From an uncultured cyanobacterium (GTDB lineage: Bacteria > Cyanobacteriota > Cyanobacteriia > PCC-6307 > Cyanobiaceae): 64,000 nt of DNA. The notes under the pieces were generated by a model. That model had not been told where the DNA came from. It did not search any database and saw only the letters and a list, made by a program, of their open reading frames with translations. Where the stretch lies: the NCBI GenBank assembly GCA_903871775.1, contig CAIQIA010000011.1, forward strand, positions 124,001 through 188,000, given 5' to 3'. Below, one piece after another: positions 31,431-39,283 of the stretch (positions within the stretch are counted from its first letter, which is position 1; every line of letters starts with the position of its first letter). Position numbers and translations under genes: made by a program.

Positions 31431-32765
31431 GTGCAGCTGGGCAGCCGGGCCCTGGGGTTCGTGGCGAACCTACTGCTCGTGCGCTGGTTCAGTCCAGAAC
31501 TGGTGGGGGCCTTCGCGCTGGTGACCGGCACCGCCCAGGTGCTCTCGACCCTGGCCCGCCTGGGCACCGACTACAGCTTTCAGGTCGAGAACGGCCGCCT
31601 GGCAGCCACGGCACGACCAGCGCTGCAGCGCACGTTTCTGGGCTTCAACCTGCTCACCAGCCTGCTGGCCTCGGCCCTGGCCCTGCCAGGCCTGCGCCAG
31701 GCCCTGGGCGCCGCCGCCGGTGGGGTGCCCCTGGGGCTGGTGCTCCTGGCCTACCTGGTGATCGAGTCGTATGTCGATGTGCTGTGGGAGCCGGTGCTGG
31801 CCGAGCGGCGCTACCGGCGGGTGTTTCTGCGCCATCTGCAGGTGGCGGCCTGGCGCGGCGGGCTGACCCTCTCCCTGGGGGTGTGGCTGGGCTGGCCGGG
31901 GCTGCTGCTGGGGCTGCTGCTGGCCTCGACGCTCAACGGGGCGGCGGCCCTGCGGGCGCTGGCGGCGGCAGCCGGCGGCGCCCGACCGCCCCTGCGGCTT
32001 GACCTGCTGCGGCTGCTGCTGCGGGAGGGCCTGCCGGTCTATGGCGTGCCCCTGGCCCAGCAGCTGGTGTTCTGGCTGCTGCTGCTGCAGCTGGGGGCCC
32101 ATGGCGGCCTGGCGCGGGTGGGCCTGGTCAAGGTGGCGCAGCTGGTGGTGCAGGTGGTGGGGCTGCTGCCCGGGGCACTGGCGCCGATCCTGCGGGTCGA
32201 ATGCGCCCGTGACGACGAGGGTCGCCGGCCGGCGCTGCAGCGTAGCCTGGCCCTGGTGATGGCCTCGGGGCTGCTGGTGTTCGCCGGCTGGTGCCTGGTG
32301 GACACCGGGCTGCTGCCGCTGCTGTTCGGCCCGGCCTACGCCGCAGCCCGCCAGCCGGCGCGGGCGCTGGTGCTGGCGGCGGTGTGCAGCGGCACCAGCC
32401 AGCTGTTCCTGCAGCAGGCCCTGCGGGGGGCCGAACTGCGGCTGGTGAGCGCCCTGCAGGTGCTGCCTGTGCTGCTGCTGGCCCCCCTGGGCTGGGCCTG
32501 GCTGCTGCCGAGGCAGGGGGCGGCGGGTTTTGCGCTGCTGCAGCTGCTGACGGCCCTGCTGACCCTGGTGGCCCTGAGCCTGCAGGACCGCCGCAGCCTG
32601 CTGCGGGCGCGGGCCCTGCTGCTGCCCTGGCTGGGGCTGGTGCTGGCGCTGCCATTGCTGATGGCGGACCCCGGGCCGACGGCGGCGGTGCTGCTGCCCC
32701 TGGCCAGCGGCGGCCTGGCGGCGGTGGCCCTGGCGCGGGGGCGATGGGGGGGGCGGGGGCAATGA
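31431..32765 (+). CDS. polysaccharide flippase, Wzx/MATE-like
   Basis: 444 residues, strongly hydrophobic with 12-14 helices, starting SRALGFVANLLLVRWFSPELVG, the standard N-terminal helix pair of Wzx-type lipid-linked oligosaccharide flippases. A GTG at 31431 is the most plausible start (16 bp from the divergent gene); an ATG 213 bp upstream would overlap that gene deeply. The stop overlaps the next gene start by 3 bp. Confidence 0.8.
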   Translation: MQLGSRALGFVANLLLVRWFSPELVGAFALVTGTAQVLSTLARLGTDYSFQVENGRLAATARPALQRTFLGFNLLTSLLASALALPGLRQALGAAAGGVPLGLVLLAYLVIESYVDVLWEPVLAERRYRRVFLRHLQVAAWRGGLTLSLGVWLGWPGLLLGLLLASTLNGAAALRALAAAAGGARPPLRLDLLRLLLREGLPVYGVPLAQQLVFWLLLLQLGAHGGLARVGLVKVAQLVVQVVGLLPGALAPILRVECARDDEGRRPALQRSLALVMASGLLVFAGWCLVDTGLLPLLFGPAYAAARQPARALVLAAVCSGTSQLFLQQALRGAELRLVSALQVLPVLLLAPLGWAWLLPRQGAAGFALLQLLTALLTLVALSLQDRRSLLRARALLLPWLGLVLALPLLMADPGPTAAVLLPLASGGLAAVALARGRWGGRGQ

Positions 32766-33763
32766 CCACCGACCGGCCCCTGCGGCTGCTGTTTCTCACC
32801 GATGACCGGGAGGACTACCTGGCCGATGGGGTGCTGCACGGCCTGCGCAGCCTCGACGGGGTCACCGTGGTCGACGTGCCGCGCAAGGAATGTCTGTACG
32901 TGGGCGGCCGCCGCTGCCGGGTGGCGCCGGACCTGGGGGTGCGGGGCGGTGGCTTCACCCTCTACGGGCTGCTGCAGGAACCGGCCGGTGGCATCGACCG
33001 CAGCCAGATCTGGCGACGGCTCGAGGCGGGCTGGTTCGATGCGGTGGTGGTGGGCAACGTCTGGCGCCAGTGGGGGCAGCTGCTGCAATGGCAGGCGTTG
33101 CTGGCCGCCACCCCGCTGCTGCTGCTCGATGGCGATGACGACGAGCGGCTGTACCCGAGCAGCGGCACCCGCTACCGGCAGTTCGGAGTGATGAGCGGCC
33201 TGCGGCGGCTGCTGGCGGCCCCGTCCTGCCATTACTTCAAACGCGAACTGACGGGCCGCAGCCGCCTCTGGGGCCGGCGGCTGCAGCTGCACCCCCTGGC
33301 CTTCGCCGTGCCGGAGGAGGTGATCGTGGCGGCGGTGCCGGCCAAGACCCGGCGGTTCCCGGCCCATGTGGTCGATGGCGAACTGCAGGCGCTGATCGGC
33401 GGCAGCACCGGCTACGCCTTTGCCGACGAGGCCGCCTACCGGGCCGACCTGGGGGCCGCCCGCTTCGGGATCACGGGCCGGCGGGCGGGCTGGGACTGCC
33501 TGCGCCACTACGAGATCGCCGCCAGCGGCACGGTGCTCTGCGTGCGTGACCTCGACCGCAAGCCGCCCCGCTGCGCCCCCCATGGGCTGGTGGACGGCGA
33601 CAACTGCCTCGGCTACACCAGCGCCACCGGCCTGCTGCAGCGCCTCGAGGCCCTCGATCCGGCGGAGGAACGGCGGTTGCAGCAGGCCGCCCTCGACTGG
33701 GTGCGGGGCCAGACCACCCGCCGCCGCGCCGCCGAGCTGCTGACGGCCGCGGGGCTGGGCTAA
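32762..33763 (+). CDS. glycan-cluster protein of unknown family, glycosyltransferase-like
   Basis: 333 residues, not assigned. N-terminus RLLFLTDDREDYLADGVLHGL resembles a GT-B Rossmann start; LLLLDGDDDERLYP near 120 and GWDCLRHYEIAASGTVLCV near 240 have the form seen in CgeB-like transferases (C-terminal H-x-E-x-x-A pattern). No membrane segment. ATG 32762 overlaps the flippase stop. It is convergent with the GT2/GtrB-like gene by 4 bp. Confidence 0.5.
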   Translation: MTTDRPLRLLFLTDDREDYLADGVLHGLRSLDGVTVVDVPRKECLYVGGRRCRVAPDLGVRGGGFTLYGLLQEPAGGIDRSQIWRRLEAGWFDAVVVGNVWRQWGQLLQWQALLAATPLLLLDGDDDERLYPSSGTRYRQFGVMSGLRRLLAAPSCHYFKRELTGRSRLWGRRLQLHPLAFAVPEEVIVAAVPAKTRRFPAHVVDGELQALIGGSTGYAFADEAAYRADLGAARFGITGRRAGWDCLRHYEIAASGTVLCVRDLDRKPPRCAPHGLVDGDNCLGYTSATGLLQRLEALDPAEERRLQQAALDWVRGQTTRRRAAELLTAAGLG

Positions 33764-34698
33764 CCGCTGTCGTGGCGGCGCAGCACGTAGTGGGGCCGCT
33801 GCTTCACCTCGAGGTAGATGCGGCCGACGTATTCGCCGATCAGCCCCATGCCGACCATCTGCATGCCCCCCAGAAAGGTGAGGATCGCCACGATCGAGGC
33901 GTAGCCGGGCACATCGATGCCACCCATCAGCGCCCGCAGCACGATCACGACGGTGTAGCTGACCGACAGCAGCGCCACGGCCGTGCCCAGGTAGGTCCAG
34001 ATGCGCAGCGGTGCCGTCGAGAAGCTGAACAGGCCGTCGAGGGCATAGTTCCAGAGCTTCCAGAACCCGAAGGCGCTGCGGCCGGCCTCGCGGGCGGGCC
34101 GGTCGTAGGGCAGGTCGATCTGGCTGAAGCCGGCCCAGGCCACGAAGCCCTTGCTGAAACGCACCCGTTCGCGGCACGACAGGATCGCATCGATCACCGT
34201 CCGGTCGATGAGGCGGAAGTCGCTGGCATCGAGACGGATGTCGAGATGGCTGGTGGCGCGGAACACCCGGTAGAACCAGTGGGCGGTGAGCCGTTTGGCC
34301 CAGCCGTCCCCCCGGCGCTGGCGCCGCACCCCGTTCACCACCTGGTGGCCCTCACGCCAGCGGGCCACCATCGCCGGGATCAGCTCGGGGGGATCCTGCA
34401 GGTCGGCATCGAGCAGCACCGCCGCGGCACCGGTGGCATGGTCGAGGCCCGCCAGCAGGGCCGCCTCCTTGCCAAAGTTGCGCGACAGCTCGAGCAGCTG
34501 CCAGCGCCCCAGGGCCGCCAGGGCCGGCGCCTGCTGCCGCAGGGCCTCGGCGGTGCCGTCGCGGCTGCCGTCATCGACCAGCACCACCTCCAGCGCCAGG
34601 TCGGCGGGCAGCTGCCGGCGGAGCTGGCCCAGGGCCTGCAGCAGCGGCCCGAGGCTGTCGCGCTCGTTGAAGCAGGGAATCACGAGGGACAGGGCCAT
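33760..34698 (-). CDS. polyprenyl-phosphate sugar synthase (GT2, GtrB/DPM-like)
   Basis: 312 residues. GT2 domain with LSLVIPCFNERDSL, VVLVDDGSRDGTAE near 40 and LLDADLQDPPELIP near 90 (DAD metal motif), then two C-terminal membrane helices and the GEYVGRIYLEVKQRPHY tail, as in GtrB and ArnC. It loads a sugar on polyprenyl phosphate for the GT-C enzymes downstream. ATG 34698 chosen; a longer frame runs into the neighbour. Confidence 0.88.
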   Translation of the reverse strand: MALSLVIPCFNERDSLGPLLQALGQLRRQLPADLALEVVLVDDGSRDGTAEALRQQAPALAALGRWQLLELSRNFGKEAALLAGLDHATGAAAVLLDADLQDPPELIPAMVARWREGHQVVNGVRRQRRGDGWAKRLTAHWFYRVFRATSHLDIRLDASDFRLIDRTVIDAILSCRERVRFSKGFVAWAGFSQIDLPYDRPAREAGRSAFGFWKLWNYALDGLFSFSTAPLRIWTYLGTAVALLSVSYTVVIVLRALMGGIDVPGYASIVAILTFLGGMQMVGMGLIGEYVGRIYLEVKQRPHYVLRRHDSG

Positions 34699-34718
34699 GG
34701 CCGGAGGGGGCAGGGGAA

Positions 34719-36356
34719 TCAGGGGGCCCAGCGGGTGCGCCAGAGGGTGAGCTCGCCGAGGCGGCCGATGGCGGTGCTGCCGGTGGCCTCGGCCAGGCGG
34801 CGCCGCTGCTCCAGCCTCGGTGCCCGCCAGCCCCCGTAACCGGGGATCGCCACCTCGACGGCGTTGAGGGGCAGCCGTTCGAGCATGTAAGGGAGCTGCA
34901 GGGCATTGATGCGGTCGGCCTCGGCCTGCACCCAGGCCCGTCGCCCCTGCGGGGTGGCCTGGCGCCAGTCCCACTTCTCGCGGAAATCACCGCCGGCGAC
35001 GGTCTGGTTGGGGTACGTGGCGGCAAGGGCATTGGCCAGCTCCTGCACATCGACCACACCGGCAATCCCGCGACGCAGGTCGGCGCCGGTGAAGCAGCGG
35101 CGATCGGCCGGCCGGGACCCAGGCAGGGCCTCGGCCCGCAGCACCCGCACCCCCGCCGGTGCCGGGGTGGTGGCCCCGAGGCAGAGCACGGTGGGGACGG
35201 GGTCGGCCAGCAGCAGGCGGCTGTCGTACAGGGTGTTGCGTTCGAACCGGCGCTGCACCCAGCCGTAGCTGAGCCAGACGGCCATGAGCCACCCCAGCAG
35301 CACCGCCCCGGGCAGCCAGCGCCGCGACGGCGGCAGGGGCAGGTCGACGGCGCTGAGCAGCAGGCCGGCGGGCAGCAGAAACAGGCGATGGGTGAGGCCG
35401 CGACCGAGGCTGAGGCCCACCAGGGCGCTGGCCAGCAGCAGCAGCAGGGCCGTGGCGTGGCGCAGGCGCTGGTCGCCGGGCCGGCCCAGGCGGCGGACGC
35501 TCCAGGCCAGGGCCAGCCAGAAGGCCGGCACCAGGGGCAGCAGCAGCAGCACCCCGGCCTGGCGCTGGCTGATGGCTTCGAGGGGGTTGATCTGCAGCGG
35601 CAGCAGCAGCAGCCGTGGGGCCGCCGCCTGGCTGCTGGCCTGGGACTGCAGCACGGCGGCATAGGTGTGGAAGATGCGGGGGTAGAGACCGCCGGGAACC
35701 GCCGCCAGCTGGTTCAGCAGCAGGGCCGTGGCGGCGGCCGCCGCCAGCGGCGGCAGCAGGGCCGCCAGTCGTGGCAAGGGACGGCGGCCGATCAGCACGG
35801 CCGCCATCCACAGGACGCTGAGCAGCAGGCCGGGGCCACTGTTGTTGAGCTTGAGGGTGAGGGCGGTGCTGAAGCAGCAACCCGTCAGCAGCCCCAGCCC
35901 GTTGGACCAGCGCCCGCGGGCGAGGGCCAGGGCCAGGGCCGGCGCCAGGGCGACGCTGAAGCTGAGGTGGTCACCAATCCAGCCCCCCAGCGGCGGCTTG
36001 AACCAGAGGCCGGTGGCCAGGGCCGCCAGCCAGCCCAGGCGACGGTCGGCACCGAGGCGCCGGAACAGGGTCCACACCACCAGGGTGGTGGCGACGTTGA
36101 GCAGCACCCCCACCAGGGTGATGGCAGCCTCGGGCTGGCCAAGGAGCCCTCCGAGCCGGCCCAGCAGCAGGTCCATGCCGGGCCAGACGTTCATCCACGG
36201 ACCGCCCCGCTCGATCACGAAGCGGGCGCCGTAGAGGGCATAGCTGACGTCCCAGTTAGGGAACAGCCGCCGGCCGAGCAGTTCGACCGCCACCGCCCAG
36301 AGGGCCAGCAGCCAGGGTGCGGGGCCCATGGCCGTTGTGATGCAGGGTCGTGGCAT
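34719..36356 (-). CDS. GT-C type membrane glycosyltransferase
   Basis: 545 residues with about ten to twelve helices (LLALWAVAVELL, LALAPALALALARG, LLLPLVPAFWLALAW and others) and a C-terminal soluble domain. The extracytoplasmic loop FPNWDVSYALYGARFVIERG carries the Asp pair expected at the GT-C active site. It most likely uses the polyprenyl-linked sugar made by the GtrB-like neighbour. Start at ATG 36356 (alternative ATG 36329 lies closer to the first helix). Confidence 0.65.
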   Translation of the reverse strand: MPRPCITTAMGPAPWLLALWAVAVELLGRRLFPNWDVSYALYGARFVIERGGPWMNVWPGMDLLLGRLGGLLGQPEAAITLVGVLLNVATTLVVWTLFRRLGADRRLGWLAALATGLWFKPPLGGWIGDHLSFSVALAPALALALARGRWSNGLGLLTGCCFSTALTLKLNNSGPGLLLSVLWMAAVLIGRRPLPRLAALLPPLAAAAATALLLNQLAAVPGGLYPRIFHTYAAVLQSQASSQAAAPRLLLLPLQINPLEAISQRQAGVLLLLPLVPAFWLALAWSVRRLGRPGDQRLRHATALLLLLASALVGLSLGRGLTHRLFLLPAGLLLSAVDLPLPPSRRWLPGAVLLGWLMAVWLSYGWVQRRFERNTLYDSRLLLADPVPTVLCLGATTPAPAGVRVLRAEALPGSRPADRRCFTGADLRRGIAGVVDVQELANALAATYPNQTVAGGDFREKWDWRQATPQGRRAWVQAEADRINALQLPYMLERLPLNAVEVAIPGYGGWRAPRLEQRRRLAEATGSTAIGRLGELTLWRTRWAP

Positions 36357-36379
36357 TGTCAGGCGCCGCTTTGGCAGGG

Positions 36380-37729
36380 TCACAGCTGCGACAGATCGAC
36401 CACCGTGCAGCCAGGGCTGGTGACGACGGGTCGGGGTGCCGGCAGCAGTGCCTGGCAACGGCCCGGCGGAGCAGCGGCGGGATCGCTGAACTGCAGCCCG
36501 AGGCTGCGCAGCAAAGCGCGGGCGGCACCGGGGTTGTCGAGGCCCGACCCGAGCACATCAAAACCCCGCGGCTGCAGCCCCGGCGGCCGTGCCGCAGGCC
36601 TGAGGGCACCGGTGATCAGCAGGGGTTGGCCAGGGGAGTGGTGGGGGGAGGCCTCGATGGTCTGGGCGAGGCGCTGGGCCACCGCCATGTCAAAGACCGC
36701 CAGGCGATGGGTGTCGAATGCCCAGCTGTTGTCGACGACAACGAAGGCGGCGATGGTGATGGCGTAGAGCCCCGCCAGGCCCATGCTCAGACGGGGCTGC
36801 TGCCGTCCCTGGCGGAGGGCCAGGATGCAGAGGGCGGCGAACACCAGCACCACGGGATAGATGTGGCGATAGCCGGTGCCCAGCAGCGAGCCGGCGACGG
36901 GCAGATCGGTGGTCCAGACCGCCACCGCGGCGGCGGCGAGGGGAACGAGCCGGGGCCGGCCCCGGCGGCACAGCACCAGGGCGGCGGCGGCGACGACACA
37001 GACGCCCGTGATCGGGGGCAACAGCGCATGGCCGGGCGCCAGGAGATGCTTGTAATGACCGGCGATGTCCTTGAGCTGACGGAGAAAACCCAGGGGGGTT
37101 TCGGGTCCACCCATGGCGGCATAGCGGGTGTTGTAGCCGGCCTGGAGCCACCAGCGCATCAGCTCGGCCGTGATGCCGTACAGCAGCACGCCAGGCCCAG
37201 CGAGCCACAGCAGACGGGAGAGGGTCTGCAACAGCCGCGCGCCAAAGACCACCGACAACATGGCCACCACCACCAGCAGATTGAGGCTGGTCTGGTACAA
37301 CGACAGGGCCGCAGCAAGCAGCAGGGGTGCACACCAGAACGGCCAGCCTGACCGGCGTGACACCAGCAGCCAGGCGCAGGTGGTCAGCAGATACGCCAGC
37401 GGAATACTGAATTTTCCAGTTTCGAACCCGAAGACATTGACGAGAAAGGGAAACGTGGTGATCCAGGCCAGAAGCAGCAGCGATTCAGCACGATTCAGCT
37501 GCCACAGGCTGCCCAGCAGGCGCCCCATGCCCCAGAGGCAGAACAACCCCAGCAGCAGTTGCAGCTGCGGCTGAAAACCACGAAAGACGTGGCAGTACAG
37601 CAGGTCCATCAACGGACGGCCCAGCTGGGCCCAGAGGGTGGTGCACTGGCCCAGTTCGAGCACCTGCTGATGATTATCCGGTGACCAGGTGACGGACACA
37701 AAGGCACCAGACCAGGCCAGGATCATCAC
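36380..37729 (-). CDS. GtrII-like membrane glucosyltransferase
   Basis: 449 residues, about nine helices. NHQQVLELGQCTTLWAQLGR with following DLLYCHVFRGFQPQL fits the N-terminal loop of the GtrII-type (glucosyl transferase GtrII) family that decorates O-antigens. The start is GTG 37729 (ATG at 37726), but the frame stays open for 33 codons upstream and the sequence there (WTWVDTVSWIV) still looks like part of a helix, so the 5' end may be missing or start at a rare codon. Codon use and AT content look less GC-biased than in neighbours, suggesting acquisition. Confidence 0.6.
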   Translation of the reverse strand: MMILAWSGAFVSVTWSPDNHQQVLELGQCTTLWAQLGRPLMDLLYCHVFRGFQPQLQLLLGLFCLWGMGRLLGSLWQLNRAESLLLLAWITTFPFLVNVFGFETGKFSIPLAYLLTTCAWLLVSRRSGWPFWCAPLLLAAALSLYQTSLNLLVVVAMLSVVFGARLLQTLSRLLWLAGPGVLLYGITAELMRWWLQAGYNTRYAAMGGPETPLGFLRQLKDIAGHYKHLLAPGHALLPPITGVCVVAAAALVLCRRGRPRLVPLAAAAVAVWTTDLPVAGSLLGTGYRHIYPVVLVFAALCILALRQGRQQPRLSMGLAGLYAITIAAFVVVDNSWAFDTHRLAVFDMAVAQRLAQTIEASPHHSPGQPLLITGALRPAARPPGLQPRGFDVLGSGLDNPGAARALLRSLGLQFSDPAAAPPGRCQALLPAPRPVVTSPGCTVVDLSQL

Positions 37730-37873
37730 GATCCAGCTGACGGTATCGACCCAGGTCCAGGCAAACCGCCAAGGGGTGATGTGGGGCTGCTGACTCAGGC
37801 GATGGGCTGGCGAATGGGAGCGATTTTATCCTCCTGCTCTGGCAGGCTGCTGTGCAATGCCCACCGGCCACCG

Positions 37874-38285
37874 ATGGATACCCCTGCTCCCGACTGGATT
37901 CCCCTCGCCGCAAAGCACACGTATCCCGGCTGGGTGCAGCGCAAGGCCGTGACCCTGTGCAAGCGCGACCAGAAACGTGGCGGCAACGGCAACGTGCAGC
38001 AGTACCGACTGGCGATTCATCAGGCCGTGGTGGCGTGCCATGGGCATGACCACTGGACCGGTGAGTGGCTCGACTGGACGCTGATCGGCACCTATGACAA
38101 CCGCGAAGCAGCAGCCGGGGGAGGGGAGCACCTCCAACCTCCCGGAACCGGACTTCGTGATCTGCGCCTGGCGCACCAATGACGCCAAGCACGACATGAG
38201 CCCGCAGGAACTGCTGGCGTTCTGCCGAGCCGTGATCCGTCACAGCCTGACCTGGGAGGAGGGGGAGGCGGAACAGCATCCGTGA
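37874..38285 (+). pseudogene. frameshifted copy of the HNH-like gene
   Basis: From ATG 37874 the frame reads a protein closely like the 14666-15097 product (MDTPAPDW, then YPGWVQRKAVTLCKRDQKRG and DHWTGEWLDWTLIGTYDNRE). Compared with that gene, about 38 bp are missing between the NRE codons (ending 38106) and the codons for SNLPEPD (near 38132). The frame shifts, and the matching C-terminal half PEPDFVICAWRTNDAKHD continues in another frame to 38285. The deletion removes the TIDH segment. Silent sites differ widely from the intact copy, so the pair is old and the breakage is later. Confidence 0.8.
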
Positions 38286-38315
38286 TGGCTGGCCTAGTGG
38301 GTCCCGACAGGGCCG

Positions 38316-38717
38316 TCAGCAACCTGGCGTGGTTATCACCACCGTGGCGCCGTAGCGCCCCAGCTGGCGATCTGCCGTGAGCAGCAGCATCGGCTCCAGC
38401 CGGCTCTGGGCCACCAGCAACCGGTCAAAGGGGTCCTGATGAACCCCATCGCTCTCGAGCGCCGCCACCGCCAGCAGGTGGGCATTGCTGATGGGGAGCC
38501 AGCGAAACCCCTGCAACGGCACCTGCCGCTCAACCTCGGAGAGGTTCACCTGCAGACGGCCGGTCGAGACCTTGAACGCCATCTCCCACAGCGAGGCCTG
38601 GCTCACCGCCACCTCTGCCCCAGGCTCCATCACCATCCCCTGCACCGCCGCCGGCAGCCGTGGATCACCGCTGAGCCACCACAGCACCAGATGGGTATCA
38701 AGCAGCCAGCGCGTCAC
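38316..38717 (-). CDS. PIN-domain (VapC-like) toxin
   Basis: 133 residues. N-terminal LLDTHLVLWWL gives the first catalytic Asp, SLWEMAFK the Glu, and HQDPFDRLLVAQ the C-terminal acidic residues of the PIN ribonuclease fold; LLLTADRQLGRYG follows. Most likely an RNase that acts on tRNA or mRNA when free. GTG 38717 overlaps the antitoxin stop (GTGA), the usual coupling; a GTG 15 bp upstream is less likely. Sits in an unstable part of the polysaccharide island. Confidence 0.85.
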   Translation of the reverse strand: MTRWLLDTHLVLWWLSGDPRLPAAVQGMVMEPGAEVAVSQASLWEMAFKVSTGRLQVNLSEVERQVPLQGFRWLPISNAHLLAVAALESDGVHQDPFDRLLVAQSRLEPMLLLTADRQLGRYGATVVITTPGC

Positions 38718-38944
38718 CGCAACGCCTCGCACACGCCGTCGAGGGGCGCGTCAAAGTCATCGGTCAGCTCGATCTGACCGCGCATCGCCCCGGGCGGCGC
38801 CACCATCTGAATGGGAGCCCGCCAGGCCACAAGACGGGCAATCGGCACCCCAGAGCGGGCGATCACCACCTCTTCCCCCCGTTCCACCTCCTGCAGCAGC
38901 TGCGAGAGATGGGTCTTGGCCTGGTGCACGTTCACCAACCTCAT
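38714..38944 (-). CDS. Phd/YefM-family antitoxin
   Basis: 76 residues from ATG 38944. VNVHQAKTHLSQLLQEVERGEEVVIARSG is the N-terminal DNA-binding module of Phd/YefM antitoxins, followed by IARLV and a disordered acidic tail that would bind the toxin. The same frame stays open upstream through six 15-bp and seventeen 7-bp repeats to an ATG at 39181, so a 155-residue form with an N-terminal repeat peptide is possible (see findings). Directly upstream of and overlapping the toxin. Confidence 0.85.
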   Translation of the reverse strand: MRLVNVHQAKTHLSQLLQEVERGEEVVIARSGVPIARLVAWRAPIQMVAPPGAMRGQIELTDDFDAPLDGVCEALR

Positions 38945-38960
38945 GGCCGCACCCCCCGCT

Positions 38961-39065
38961 CCAGGTTCCGTGACCCCATTCGCGATGACTCCGTTCGCGA
39001 TGACTCCATCCCGGATACCTCCATTGCTGATGACTCCTTCCCTGTTGATCCCATCCCCAGTGACC
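38961..39065. repeat. 15-bp degenerate tandem repeat
   Basis: Six contiguous 15-mers from 38976 with consensus CCATTCSCGATGACT (CCATTCGCGATGACT, CCGTTCGCGATGACT, CCATCCCGGATACCT, CCATTGCTGATGACT, CCTTCCCTGTTGATC, CCATCCCCAGTGACC) and a weaker seventh at 38961. On the minus strand they code for GVIAN-like pentapeptides in the antitoxin frame. The last unit runs into the heptamer array. Confidence 0.8.
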
Positions 39066-39175
39066 AGTGACCAGTGACCAGTGACCAGTGACCAGTGACC
39101 AGTGACCAGTGACCAGTGACCAGTGACCAGTGACCAGTGACCAGTGACCAGTGACCAGTGACCAGTGACCAGTGA
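39057..39175. repeat. 17 perfect copies of CCAGTGA (7-bp array)
   Basis: 119 bp of exact heptamer repeats, no variants seen. On the minus strand they are open in all three frames and code for the heptapeptide SLVTGHW; on the plus strand every frame hits TGA each 21 bp. Heptanucleotide short tandem repeats are known from cyanobacterial genomes, but such an array in frame with an antitoxin is not something I recognise. Confidence 0.95.
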
Positions 39176-39188
39176 CCCCATTTTAAAC

Positions 39189-39203
39189 GACTAAGTCTTA
39201 GTC
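39189..39203. promoter_or_regulatory. palindrome, possible toxin-antitoxin operator
   Basis: GACTAAGTCTTAGTC is a perfect palindrome (7-bp arms, 1-bp centre) followed by a second TAGTC. On the minus strand it is next to TTTAAAAT just before the ATG at 39181, an AT-rich patch in a GC-rich genome. Phd/YefM antitoxins bind such short palindromes at their own promoters, so this may be the operator-promoter. It could also serve the plus-strand glycosyltransferase at 39284. Confidence 0.45.
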
Positions 39204-39283
39204 TAGTCACCCAGCTGATGGCTTCCAGTGGTGCCGCCACCCCGCCCCATCCCCGATGCTGGAGCCACTCCAGCGCCGGCGCC

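Noticed and set aside
37781-38182. Plus-strand open frame from 37781 as an intact gene
   Set aside because: Homology to the intact HNH-like protein begins only at ATG 37874 and is lost after the frame shift near 38106, so it is a broken copy.
39057-39175. Heptamer array considered as a CRISPR array
   Set aside because: The units are 7 bp and directly adjoining with no spacers, and no cas genes are near.
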